Assembly (NCBI GenBank): GCA_016867975.1 | Contig: VGIC01000003.1 | Coordinates: 31,606-95,605 of the forward strand | Reading direction: 5' to 3' | DNA length: 64,000 bases | From: Betaproteobacteria bacterium | GTDB taxonomy: Bacteria > Pseudomonadota > Gammaproteobacteria > Burkholderiales > Methylophilaceae | Part shown: one piece after another, positions 9,111 to 18,055 of the stretch | Layout of the letters: each line of letters opens with the position of its first letter | Numbering within the stretch: position 1 is the first letter of the stretch | The notes under the pieces: generated by a model | Told to the model about the DNA's origin: nothing | Seen by the model: only the letters and a program-made list of their open reading frames with translations | The model's database searches: none | Program-made: the position numbers and the translations under genes

Positions 9111-10367
9111 ATGAGTAATAAATTTCAAAGTATTAAAGGCTTTTATGACATTTTGCCTGAAGCGACCCCACTTTGGTTCAAGTTGGAAGATACGGCACGG
9201 CGGGTGTTGGCCCAGTATGGGTATCAGAATATCCGCATGCCATTGGTTGAGCCGACTGAGCTCTATGTGCGTAGTGTGGGAGAGCACACCGACATTGTAG
9301 AAAAAGAGATGTATGCGTGGGAGGATGCACTTAATGGCGATAAACTGGCCTTGCGTCCAGAGGGTACGGCGGGGTGTGTACGCGCTGTGGTGGAGCATAA
9401 TTTGACCTACAATGGGCCGCAGCGGCTGTGGTATAGCGGCGCCATGTTCAGGCATGAGAACGTGCAAAAAGGCCGTCAGCGCCAGTTTCATCAGATTGGC
9501 GTCGAAGCCTTCGGCTTCGATACACCAGAGGTGGATGCTGAGCAAATCGTAATGCTGTCTAGGCTATGGTCTGCATTGGGTATTGAAGACGTAGTGCTGC
9601 AAATTAACAGTATTGGTGATGCACATGAGCGTTTGGAGTATCGAAATCGACTGATTGCTTATTTTGAGCAGCATATGGACTTGTTGGATGAAGATGCAAA
9701 ACGTCGGCTACATTCTAATCCGCTTCGTATTTTGGATACTAAGAATCCTCGCATGCAAGCGATGTGTGAAGCAGCGCCGAAGTTGATCGATAGTCTGGGT
9801 GATGAAAGCCGATCACATTTTGAAGGCTTGTGTCAGTATCTGAGTGATGCAGGGGTTGGTTATCAAGTGAATCCACGTTTGGTGCGAGGACTAGATTACT
9901 ATAATCGAACCGTATTTGAATGGGTCACCACTAAGCTGGGTTCACAGGGTACGATTGCTGGGGGAGGTCGCTATGATGGGCTAGTCGAGCGCTTAGGTGG
10001 GAAGCCTACACCAGCCTGTGGTTTTGGCATTGGCTTAGAGCGTGTCTTTTTGTTGATGCAAGAGTACGGCGTAGTTGCGCAAGAGGTGCCCGATCTTTAC
10101 CTGGTCAACGTTGGAGAACTTGCTGAGAAGCAGGCATTCGTGATTGCGGAGTCGCTACGCAAACATGGTTTGAGCGTGGTGTTGCATGCTGGTGGAGGTA
10201 GCTTTAAATCACAAATGAAAAAAGCGGACAGAAGTGGCGCACGTTATGCCGCCATTCTGGGAGATGATGAAGTGCAGGCGAATCAGATTGCCTTGAAGCC
10301 CTTGTTGCAGGCGGGTGAGCAGATAACGTGTAGCATAAATGATGCAGTGAAACTGGTAAAGACTTAA
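9111..10367 (+). CDS. hisS: Histidyl-tRNA synthetase
   Basis: 418 residues, class II synthetase. Motif 2 (RHENVQKGRQRQFHQIGVEA), the histidine-specific LVRGLDYYNRTVFEW and the glycine-rich motif 3 region (ACGFGIGLERV) are present, followed by the anticodon-binding domain. It charges tRNA-His. It follows ispG by 13 bp in the conserved ispG-hisS arrangement and is probably cotranscribed with it. Confidence 0.97.
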   Translation: MSNKFQSIKGFYDILPEATPLWFKLEDTARRVLAQYGYQNIRMPLVEPTELYVRSVGEHTDIVEKEMYAWEDALNGDKLALRPEGTAGCVRAVVEHNLTYNGPQRLWYSGAMFRHENVQKGRQRQFHQIGVEAFGFDTPEVDAEQIVMLSRLWSALGIEDVVLQINSIGDAHERLEYRNRLIAYFEQHMDLLDEDAKRRLHSNPLRILDTKNPRMQAMCEAAPKLIDSLGDESRSHFEGLCQYLSDAGVGYQVNPRLVRGLDYYNRTVFEWVTTKLGSQGTIAGGGRYDGLVERLGGKPTPACGFGIGLERVFLLMQEYGVVAQEVPDLYLVNVGELAEKQAFVIAESLRKHGLSVVLHAGGGSFKSQMKKADRSGARYAAILGDDEVQANQIALKPLLQAGEQITCSINDAVKLVKT

Positions 10368-10419
10368 TGCATAAAGTTTGTGCTGAGCTTTTGATGATCT
10401 CTGTGCCTTTAAAATAATC

Positions 10420-11247
10420 GTGACTGATATTCTTAACATTAATCATCTGGTCATTACGCCTAAAAAACAGCCGGAACGCTGTTTGGTGAAAGCGGTATCG
10501 TTTGCACTGAGAGCAGGACAAACCACATGTATTGTTGGAGAGTCGGGCAGTGGTAAGAGCCTGACTGCTTTGAGCATCATGGGCTTGCTGTCGGAGCAGT
10601 TGCAGGCAAGTGGAAGCATTCAGTTTCACGGGCAGGAGCTGATGTCTTTGGACAATCAGGCATTGCAGCATATCCGTGGTGCTAAGATCGGGATGATCTT
10701 TCAAGAGCCGATGACTGCTTTGAACCCCGTTTTGACGGTAGGTTATCAGATCGGCGAAAGCCTCACTGCGCATCTAGGGCTCAAAGGCGATGCATTGAGA
10801 GCCAAGGTTGCTCATTTGCTGGAAATGGTGGGCATTCCGGCAGGAAGGGCGAATAGTTATCCGGATGAGTTGTCTGGCGGGCAGCGTCAGCGGGTGATGA
10901 TTGCAATGAGTATCGCTTGCGAGCCAAGCCTTCTGATTGCAGATGAACCAACAACGGCTCTGGATGTGACCGTGCAGGCACAGATATTGAAATTGCTGGA
11001 TGAGTTGAAAGTTCGCATGAATATGGCGATGTTGTTCATTACACATGACTTTGGCGTAGTGGCGGATATCGCTGATCATGTGTTGGTGATGTTTAGGGGT
11101 GAGGTGGTTGAGACTGGTACCAAGGAAGAGGTGTTAGGTAATCCGAAGCATCCCTATACCCAAGCTTTGCTGGCCTGCGTGCCGGATGCCGAGGGGAGAA
11201 AAACACTGAAGCCCATCGATTATAGCTGGCTGGAGGCTAGTGCATGA
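10420..11247 (+). CDS. Peptide/nickel-type ABC transporter ATPase (OppD/DppD-like)
   Basis: 275 residues with GTG start. Walker A GESGSGKS, signature LSGGQRQRV and Walker B LLIADEPTTALD identify an ABC ATPase. The C-terminal GNPKHPYTQALLACVPD is the oligopeptide-transporter extension. It overlaps the next ATPase by ATGA, so the two form a heterodimer-like pair or correspond to the two halves of a YejF-type protein. No permease or binding protein is nearby, so the substrate cannot be inferred. The pair interrupts the usual hisS-yfgM adjacency. Confidence 0.88.
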   Translation: MTDILNINHLVITPKKQPERCLVKAVSFALRAGQTTCIVGESGSGKSLTALSIMGLLSEQLQASGSIQFHGQELMSLDNQALQHIRGAKIGMIFQEPMTALNPVLTVGYQIGESLTAHLGLKGDALRAKVAHLLEMVGIPAGRANSYPDELSGGQRQRVMIAMSIACEPSLLIADEPTTALDVTVQAQILKLLDELKVRMNMAMLFITHDFGVVADIADHVLVMFRGEVVETGTKEEVLGNPKHPYTQALLACVPDAEGRKTLKPIDYSWLEASA

Positions 11248-12053
11248 GCGAGTGGATCTTGCAAGCAAACCATCTAGTCAAGACTTATCAGCAGCGTAGC
11301 GGCAAGTTTGGATTTAGTACGACACGGGTGAGAGCGTTGGATGATGTGAGTGTCCGTTTGCAATCAGGGACGACGCTTGCCGTGGTAGGCGAATCTGGTA
11401 GTGGTAAATCCACCTTGGCACGTTGTCTGTTACAATTGCATCCCTTGGACGAAGGGGAGGTGCTATTTGCGGGCCAGGATTTGGCTAAGCTTGATGCGGC
11501 CAGCTTGCGTTCGGTACGTAAAAATTTGCAGATGGTTTTTCAAGATCCCTTTGCTTCGTTGAATCCGCGCATGCGGGTGGGCGAGCTAGTGGGGGAGGGC
11601 TTGTTGATTCATGATATGGGAAGTCGTACCGAGCAGCAGCGCAAAGTTATCGCTATGCTTAAACGGGTAGGATTGGGCGAAGCTGATATGCAGAAGTATC
11701 CGCACGAGTTCTCAGGTGGTCAGCGGCAGCGTATTGGAATTGCCCGGGCACTTGTGTTGCATCCCCAAGTGGTCGTGTGTGATGAACCGGTGTCTGCATT
11801 GGATGTTTCTATACAAGCGCAGATATTGCTGTTGCTAAAAGAGTTACAGCAGGAAATGGCATTAAGTTATATATTTATCAGCCATGATTTGAGGGTGGTG
11901 AGACATATCGCAGACGATATTGTTGTTATGCACCATGGCAAGGTTGTTGAGCAGGGTAAAGTGGCTGAAATCTATGATCAGCCACAACATGATTACACTA
12001 AGCAGCTACTAGCAGCCATTCCAGGAAAGGGCGCTGCGAATGGCTGTGCGTGA
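11244..12053 (+). CDS. Peptide-type ABC transporter ATPase (OppF/DppF-like)
   Basis: 269 residues. Walker A GESGSGKST, signature FSGGQRQRI, Walker B VVVCDEPVSALD and the family C-terminus DYTKQLLAAIPG are visible. The N-terminal VKTYQQRSGKFGFSTTRVRALDDVS is the usual OppF opening. It begins inside the stop of the preceding ATPase (ATGA), so the two are expressed together. It is an orphan with respect to membrane subunits in this window. Confidence 0.88.
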   Translation: MSEWILQANHLVKTYQQRSGKFGFSTTRVRALDDVSVRLQSGTTLAVVGESGSGKSTLARCLLQLHPLDEGEVLFAGQDLAKLDAASLRSVRKNLQMVFQDPFASLNPRMRVGELVGEGLLIHDMGSRTEQQRKVIAMLKRVGLGEADMQKYPHEFSGGQRQRIGIARALVLHPQVVVCDEPVSALDVSIQAQILLLLKELQQEMALSYIFISHDLRVVRHIADDIVVMHHGKVVEQGKVAEIYDQPQHDYTKQLLAAIPGKGAANGCA

Positions 12054-12124
12054 ATGATTATGTTAGTGAGCGAGTTAGTGATTTTTAGAATTTAAGCAGT
12101 TGAATTGAACCAATAGGATAAAAC

Positions 12125-12748
12125 ATGGCATACGATTTAGAAGAACAAGAGCAGTTAGATGAATTAAAAGCATGGTGGAAGGCTAATGGCAAGTGGGTGA
12201 CCAATGTCTTGGTGGGCGCGCTTGTGGCATTTGCAGCTTATCAAGGTTGGCATACCTATCAGAGTAAGCAATCCAATGAGGCTTCGACCGAATTCCAAGC
12301 ATTGCAAGTCGTGGGTGAAAAAGACTTGAAGGCGATTCAGGCTAAGTCGGCTGTGTTGATGGATAAGTATTCGTCAACACCTTATGCCGCTCGTGCTGCG
12401 ATTTTGGCTGCTAAGGCTAATTATCAGGCAAAAGAGGTTAAAAGTGCTAAAGCTCAACTGGAGTGGGCGGCCAAGAATGCCACAGAAAGTTCAGTGAGCG
12501 CGATTGCCACGCTTCAGTTAGCCAACATTCTGGCTGAAGAGAAAGATTATGAGGGCGCGTTAAAGCTACTTGATCATACGCATGATGCTGGGTTTGATGG
12601 TTTGTTTTCAGATTTGAAAGGTGACGTGTTGCTGGCACTAGGAAAGAAAGCAGAGGCGAAATCGGCCTACGAATACGCCTTGACTAAACTGGAGTCATCC
12701 GGCAAATATCGCGCATTGACTCAGCAGAAGCTGGATGCACTAGGTTAG
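12125..12748 (+). CDS. yfgM: YfgM-like tetratricopeptide protein, ancillary SecYEG/BamB-linked factor
   Basis: 207 residues. After the acidic start AYDLEEQEQLDELKAWWKAN comes one transmembrane segment (WVTNVLVGALVAFAAYQGW). A periplasmic TPR-like helical domain follows (ILAEEKDYEGALKLLDH, LLALGKKAEAKSAYEYAL). YfgM associates with the Sec translocon and periplasmic chaperones. A good ribosome-binding AGGA lies at 12116-12119. Its position directly before bamB is the conserved one. Confidence 0.9.
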   Translation: MAYDLEEQEQLDELKAWWKANGKWVTNVLVGALVAFAAYQGWHTYQSKQSNEASTEFQALQVVGEKDLKAIQAKSAVLMDKYSSTPYAARAAILAAKANYQAKEVKSAKAQLEWAAKNATESSVSAIATLQLANILAEEKDYEGALKLLDHTHDAGFDGLFSDLKGDVLLALGKKAEAKSAYEYALTKLESSGKYRALTQQKLDALG

Positions 12749-12821
12749 TGAGTGCAGGGCAGATTGAGAATCGGTTGTAGTGACCGTTTACCAGCCTTTA
12801 TAGTGGATAGAACTCGCCAAG

Positions 12822-14018
12822 ATGACGTCATTTAAAACACTCTTTAGTACAGCACGATGCACATGGATGGCGTTGCTAGCCGTGTTTACACTATCGGCCT
12901 GCACTACTATCACCGATCTTCATAAAGATGTTTCTGAGCGCATCTTTGGGGCAGAGCCAGCTAATCCTCCTGAGGCGTTGACTGAGATTAAGCAAACTGC
13001 CAGTGCTAAGCTACTGTGGCAATCCAAGGCTGGCGAGGCAGGCGCTTATGATTTTACTCCTGCACTCGAGGCTGGTTATGCTTACCTCACCAGTGCTGAG
13101 GGTGAGCTTGCCAAGTTGGATGTGAGCAGTGGTAGTCAGGTTTGGCGTGTCAGTGTGGGTGAGAAAGTAACGGGTGGGGTCGGTGTTGGCGGGAGTTTGG
13201 TGCTGGTCGGCACGCATCAGGGTGCTGTATATGCTTATGATGTTTCCGGTAAGCTACAGTGGAAGTCAAAACTCAATAGCGAAGTGTTGAGTGCGCCTAA
13301 ATATTTTGATGGTATGATCATTGTGCGTACGGGTGATAGCCGTATTTATGGCATCAATGCTAATGATGGCAGCCGTAAATGGGTCTACGACAGAACGACG
13401 CCAGCACTGACACTGCGTAGCAGCGCAGGGGTGGTGGTTGATGGGGGTGCTGTTTATGCCGGATTCGCTGGTGGAAAGTTGGCAGCGATTCGTGCTGATA
13501 ATGGCAAGGTACTATGGGAAGCTTCGGTTGCTCAGCCCAAAGGCGTCACGGAAATCGAGCGTATCGCAGATATCACTAGCTTACCTTTTGTAGACGGTCC
13601 ATTGGTTTATGCGGTCGCTTATCAAGGTCGGGTGGCGGCAGTAGATCGTACGAATGGTCGTGTGGTGTGGAATCGTGATATTTCTAGTCTTACCGGTCTG
13701 AGCGCTGAAGATGCACGCATTTTTGTATCTCATGCTATGGGCTCAGTCTATGCGCTTGACTACACTACAGGTAAAACATTCTGGCGCCAAGGCGACTTAA
13801 AGAATCGTCAGTTGACAGCACCAGTGCCGATGGGTAACTGGATCGCCGTTGGCGACTTAGAGGGGTATGTGCATTTCTTAAGTCGGGAAGATGGTTCTTT
13901 TTCGGCCAGAATTAAGGCTGCCGATAGTCCGATTTTGCCGCAAATGACGTTGGTAAGCGCTAATACGCTGCTAGCTCAATCTCGTCATGGCGGCATTTAC
14001 GCGATACAAATCAAATGA
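12822..14018 (+). CDS. bamB: Outer membrane assembly lipoprotein BamB
   Basis: 398 residues. The signal peptide ends in the lipobox LSAC (residue about 27), so the mature protein is an outer-membrane lipoprotein. Repeated PQQ-type beta-propeller blades are evident, for example GSQVWRVSVGEKVTGGV, GKLQWKSKLNSEVLSAP, GSRKWVYDRTTPALTLRS, GRVVWNRDISS and GKTFWRQGDL. BamB helps BamA insert beta-barrel proteins. Its order yfgM-bamB-der is standard. Confidence 0.95.
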   Translation: MTSFKTLFSTARCTWMALLAVFTLSACTTITDLHKDVSERIFGAEPANPPEALTEIKQTASAKLLWQSKAGEAGAYDFTPALEAGYAYLTSAEGELAKLDVSSGSQVWRVSVGEKVTGGVGVGGSLVLVGTHQGAVYAYDVSGKLQWKSKLNSEVLSAPKYFDGMIIVRTGDSRIYGINANDGSRKWVYDRTTPALTLRSSAGVVVDGGAVYAGFAGGKLAAIRADNGKVLWEASVAQPKGVTEIERIADITSLPFVDGPLVYAVAYQGRVAAVDRTNGRVVWNRDISSLTGLSAEDARIFVSHAMGSVYALDYTTGKTFWRQGDLKNRQLTAPVPMGNWIAVGDLEGYVHFLSREDGSFSARIKAADSPILPQMTLVSANTLLAQSRHGGIYAIQIK

Positions 14019-14050
14019 TCGCCAGCCCAAGTGTTTTTTAGAAGGCTTAC

Positions 14051-15505
14051 ATGATACCCACCATTGTTTTGGTTGGCCGCCCTAATGTCGGCAAATCAAC
14101 CTTATTTAACCGTTTAACAAAAACCAGAGATGCTCTGGTAGCAGACTTCCCTGGATTAACGCGTGATCGTCACTATGGTCGTGGTATAGGGGCTAGCCAG
14201 CCTTATTTGGTCGTGGATACGGGCGGTTTCGAACCTAATACTGATAATGGCATCCTTAAAGCGATGGCCAAGCAGACGCTGCAGGCGATCGATGAAGCGG
14301 ACGCGATCATTTTCTTGGTTGATGGTCGCCAAGGGGTGACGCCGCAAGATATGGAAATTGCGAATCGTTTGCGAAGAAGCAGTTGCCCCGTGTTGTTAGC
14401 CGTCAATAAGACTGAAGGTATGCAAAAGGCGGTGGTGAGTGCCGATTTTCATGAGTTGGGTTTGGGTTATCCTTTGTCTATTTCGTCAGCTCATGGAGAG
14501 GGCGTTCGCGACATCATAGAGCTTGCGCTGGAGCATTTTAATGTAGAAAAGGATGCGCCAGTAACGGATTACACGGGTGGCAAAATACCTAAGGTAGCGA
14601 TTGTCGGGCGCCCAAATGTCGGCAAATCCACTTTGGTCAATGCCTTGCTAGGCGAGGAGCGTGTGATTGCTTTTGATGAGCCAGGGACCACGCGCGACTC
14701 TATTCATATCGATTTAGAGAAGAATGGAAAACACTATACGCTGATTGATACCGCAGGTGTGCGAAAACGTGGCCGGATATTTGAGGCGATTGAGAAGTTT
14801 TCAGTCATCAAAACGATTCAGGCCATCGAGGAAGCCAATGTGGTGATTCTGGTGGTGGATGCGCAAGAAGGCATCACCGAGCAGGATGCACACGTGGCGG
14901 CTTATATCTTGGACGCTGGTCGCGCGCTGGTCGTGGGCATCAATAAATGGGATGGTTTGAAAGAGGATGAACGAGACTGGATCAAGCGTGAGATTGATCG
15001 TAAGTTACAGTTTCTAGATTTTGCCGAATTCCATTACATCTCAGCGTTACGAAAAAAAGGCCTTCCAGAATTGTTTAAGTCGGTTGATATCGCCTACAAG
15101 GCTGCATTTGCAAAACTGGCGACACCACAACTAACCCGCGTTCTGGCTGATGCGATACAGCAGCATCAGCCTCCTATCAGCAAAGGCATACGCCCTAAAT
15201 TACGCTATGCCCACCAGGGAGGGAGCAATCCACCCGTTGTGGTAGTCCACGGGAGTCATGTGGATGGTGTAAAGGATTCTTACACGCGCTTCTTAGAAAA
15301 GACTTTTCGTCGAGCATTCCAGTTGTCTGGTACACCCTTACGTGTGCAGTATAAACAAGGCGACAACCCGTTTGCCGAGACCGAGGACAAACGTAAACCA
15401 GGCGAGGGTATTGTGAGCATGCGTAGACGCAAGACCGCGCAGCGAGCCGAGTTGAAAGCCAAAAAAGATGCTGAAGAAAAGGCGAGAAAGGCCAAGAAGC
15501 ATTAG
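14051..15505 (+). CDS. der: Ribosome biogenesis GTPase Der (EngA)
   Basis: 484 residues with two GTPase domains in tandem: first [12 protein letters not shown] with DTGGF, second [12 protein letters not shown] with DTAGV and NKWDGL. A KH-like domain follows and the tail is very basic ([20 protein letters not shown] onwards). Der acts in 50S subunit assembly. In many Betaproteobacteria hfq and hflX follow der; here the next sequence is a gene remnant and then convergent prfC. Confidence 0.97.
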   Translation: MIPTIVLVGRPNVGKSTLFNRLTKTRDALVADFPGLTRDRHYGRGIGASQPYLVVDTGGFEPNTDNGILKAMAKQTLQAIDEADAIIFLVDGRQGVTPQDMEIANRLRRSSCPVLLAVNKTEGMQKAVVSADFHELGLGYPLSISSAHGEGVRDIIELALEHFNVEKDAPVTDYTGGKIPKVAIVGRPNVGKSTLVNALLGEERVIAFDEPGTTRDSIHIDLEKNGKHYTLIDTAGVRKRGRIFEAIEKFSVIKTIQAIEEANVVILVVDAQEGITEQDAHVAAYILDAGRALVVGINKWDGLKEDERDWIKREIDRKLQFLDFAEFHYISALRKKGLPELFKSVDIAYKAAFAKLATPQLTRVLADAIQQHQPPISKGIRPKLRYAHQGGSNPPVVVVHGSHVDGVKDSYTRFLEKTFRRAFQLSGTPLRVQYKQGDNPFAETEDKRKPGEGIVSMRRRKTAQRAELKAKKDAEEKARKAKKH

Positions 15506-15549
15506 TGCCTTACATGACGCCTTGCTTCATAATCTAACTGTTCATGGAC

Positions 15550-15768
15550 TTAATTTACGCCAATCAGCTTATCTGTAGCGAAACCAAGTGACTTGCATGT
15601 GAGGTGGGCGTTGTTTAATCGGGTAGGCGGGCTGATGCGTGCGTAAAAGTATCCAAAGGTAGGATTGTCTAGACCGTCATATTGTCTGATGTCGCGCATA
15701 ACGCTGCGAGCTAGATGTGCGGTTTCATACCAAGTGTCCAAGTATCGGTTGGCGTCAAAACTTTCAAT
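15550..15768 (-). pseudogene. Internally deleted bacterial lipocalin (Blc) remnant
   Basis: The 364-bp der-prfC spacer contains an open minus-strand frame without signal peptide or plausible start; a TAG lies just before it. It begins IESFDANRYLDTWYETAHL, very close to the GxW opening of Blc lipocalins (consensus like FDxxRYLGTWYEIAR). It ends KSLGFATDKLIGVN, like the family's C-terminal SLGFDTSKLIWV, preceded by YARISPPTRLNNAHL resembling the ILARTPTL segment. The central roughly 80 residues of the barrel are missing, so this is a joined N- and C-terminal relic. The homology is recognised by eye. Confidence 0.6.
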
Positions 15769-15869
15769 CTAAAAAAGCAGTTGAAACAGCAAGCTAGGCG
15801 CCAAGGGAAGTCGAGCAAGGCTTTTTCCTCACACTAGCTGGCGGAATTTAAACAGAGAATGAGTGGTCC

Positions 15870-17441
15870 TTAAGCGATTTCACGCGTTTCTAGGAATTTG
15901 ATATCTGGATAGCGTTCTTGCGCCATTTGCAGATTTACGCGATTGGGTGCCAAATATACATAGTCATCAGCCCCATCAAGGGCCACGTTAAAGCCGTATT
16001 TGTCTGCAATCGCTTTTAGGTCGGAGTCATGGCCCCGTAGCCAGCGTGCGGTGTAGCAGTCGTATGGCTCAAATACCATGTCCACGCCGTACTCATGCTC
16101 TAAACGGTGGGCGACCACTTCGAACTGCAGCATGCCGACTGCGCCTAGAATCAGGTCGTTTGAAAGCAATGGACGGAATAGCTGGGCAGCACCTTCTTCG
16201 GCCAGTTGTTTCAGACCGATTTGTAGCTGTTTCATCTTCATCGGGTTCTTGATGCGCGCACGGCGGAAAAACTCAGGGGCAAATGAAGGAATACCAGTAA
16301 ATTTGAGATTTTCACCTTCGGTGAACGTGTCCCCCAGTTTGACCGTGCCGTGATTGGGGATGCCGATAATATCACCAGAATACGCCTCATCCATGGTGGT
16401 GCGGTCTTGTGCCATAAAGGTGATGGCATTATTGATGCTCAAAGTTTTTCCAGAGGCGACTTGTTTGATTTTCATGCCTCGCTCAAAACGGCCAGAACAG
16501 ACGCGCAGAAATGCAATACGGTCGCGGTGTTTTGGATCCATGTTGGCTTGGATTTTGAACACAAAACCAGAGAATTTTTCTTCATCTGCTGCCACAGGGC
16601 GGCTGGCCGTGTTGCGCGATTGAGGGGGTGGTGACAGATCCACCACGGCGTCCAGTAGAGATTGCACGCCAAAATTATTGATGGCAGAGCCAAAGAACAC
16701 CGGTGTTTGTTTGCCGTCTAAGTAACGTGTTTTATCAAAGCTGTGTGATGCGCCGCGCACGAGCTCTACGTCAATACGTAAGTCATCAGCCTGAGTGCCT
16801 AATAGTTCGTCCAGACGTGGATTATCCAGACCTTTAATGGTTTCGGAAGTGCCTTTTTCTGCACGTGGGTCAAAGAATGAGACTTCATCGTTGTAAAGAT
16901 GATAAACGCCGCGGAATGTTTTACCCATGCCGATGGGCCAAGTCATTGGCGCACATTCCATTCCGAGGGTGGTTTCAATTTCGTCTAATAGTTCGATGGG
17001 GAGGCGGCTTTCACGATCCAGCTTGTTGATGAATGTGATAATGGGCGTGTCACGCATACGGCAAACGTTGAGTAGCTTAATGGTTTGCGTTTCTACACCG
17101 TTCACCGAGTCAATCACCATCACCGCAGAGTCTACTGCTGTGAGCGTTCTGTAAGTGTCTTCGGAGAAGTCATCGTGGCCGGGTGTGTCGAGCAGGTTGA
17201 TCATGTGCTCGCGATAAGGAAATTGCATCACGGATGAAGTCACCGAAATGCCGCGTTGTTTTTCCAGTTCCATCCAGTCCGAGGTGGCGTGGCGTGCTGC
17301 TTTGCGACCACGCACCTCACCGGCTACCTGAATGGCACCGCCAAACCAAAGCAGTTTTTCAGTCAGCGTGGTTTTGCCAGCATCCGGGTGGGAGATAATG
17401 GCAAAGGTGCGCCGGTGGGATATTTCATCGTGTAATGACAT
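15870..17441 (-). CDS. prfC: Peptide chain release factor 3
   Basis: 523 residues from ATG 17441. A longer frame to 17477 exists, but [20 protein letters not shown] is the family start. It is a translational GTPase that recycles RF1/RF2. P-loop [16 protein letters not shown] and NKLD are visible, with the RF3-specific insertion [14 protein letters not shown]. Domain II and the C-terminal domain ([20 protein letters not shown]) follow. It is convergent with der. Confidence 0.96.
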   Translation of the reverse strand: MSLHDEISHRRTFAIISHPDAGKTTLTEKLLWFGGAIQVAGEVRGRKAARHATSDWMELEKQRGISVTSSVMQFPYREHMINLLDTPGHDDFSEDTYRTLTAVDSAVMVIDSVNGVETQTIKLLNVCRMRDTPIITFINKLDRESRLPIELLDEIETTLGMECAPMTWPIGMGKTFRGVYHLYNDEVSFFDPRAEKGTSETIKGLDNPRLDELLGTQADDLRIDVELVRGASHSFDKTRYLDGKQTPVFFGSAINNFGVQSLLDAVVDLSPPPQSRNTASRPVAADEEKFSGFVFKIQANMDPKHRDRIAFLRVCSGRFERGMKIKQVASGKTLSINNAITFMAQDRTTMDEAYSGDIIGIPNHGTVKLGDTFTEGENLKFTGIPSFAPEFFRRARIKNPMKMKQLQIGLKQLAEEGAAQLFRPLLSNDLILGAVGMLQFEVVAHRLEHEYGVDMVFEPYDCYTARWLRGHDSDLKAIADKYGFNVALDGADDYVYLAPNRVNLQMAQERYPDIKFLETREIA

Positions 17442-17598
17442 GGGTGATAGCGAGTATTGAAAATACAAAGGCAGCATTCTACCCGAAAATATTTAGATCT
17501 CAGTAATGCATGTCCATCCCAGGGTATGCCATCACAAAAAAAAACACGCAAGGCGGTGATTCGCCATCTGCAGTAGTTTAACAAAGGTCTCTATGGGT

Positions 17599-18045
17599 TT
17601 AAAACATGCTACCCAGCACAAACCCGATGACAATACCGACAATCAGCGCAATGGTCACCGCACGATAAGTCAGTACGTCTTTAGAATAGCCACGCCTGAT
17701 CGCCACATAGGCGACCAGATAACCAACGGCGTTGAGCAGCCAGATGATGGAAAGGCTTAGCACCTTGACCAGCAATGGCCCGATGACTGGTACCAGCATG
17801 ATCATACCCAGTAGCCATGCAAAAGCGTGTGAAGCAAAGGCAATAATCACCGCGCCTGCGGTGACCGCTTCAGCATGCCAACCAAAATGCCATGATACTG
17901 CAACTGCTAAACCCAGCAGCAGGGTGACTGGTAACATCCATTTCCAGGCGCCGCGTTTTGCTGGATCTTCGAGCACCTCTTCACTAAAAAGATGATGTGT
18001 ATCAATGTCACCCGCCTTGACATCATCCTCATGCAGAAGCTTCAT
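17599..18045 (-). CDS. Small multi-pass membrane protein of unknown function
   Basis: 148 residues from ATG 18045 (MKLLHEDDVKAGD). A short acidic N-terminal cytoplasmic part is followed by about four hydrophobic segments: WKWMLPVTLLLGLAVAVSWH, AVIIAFASHAFAWLLGMIML, VLSLSIIWLLNAVGYLVAYV and AVTIALIVGIVIGFVLGSMF. The start lies 10 bp after the acnB stop on the same strand, suggesting cotranscription. I recognise no domain. A longer frame into acnB exists, but it would be a shadow of acnB. Confidence 0.72.
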   Translation of the reverse strand: MKLLHEDDVKAGDIDTHHLFSEEVLEDPAKRGAWKWMLPVTLLLGLAVAVSWHFGWHAEAVTAGAVIIAFASHAFAWLLGMIMLVPVIGPLLVKVLSLSIIWLLNAVGYLVAYVAIRRGYSKDVLTYRAVTIALIVGIVIGFVLGSMF

Positions 18046-18055
18046 CGGTGTTGCT

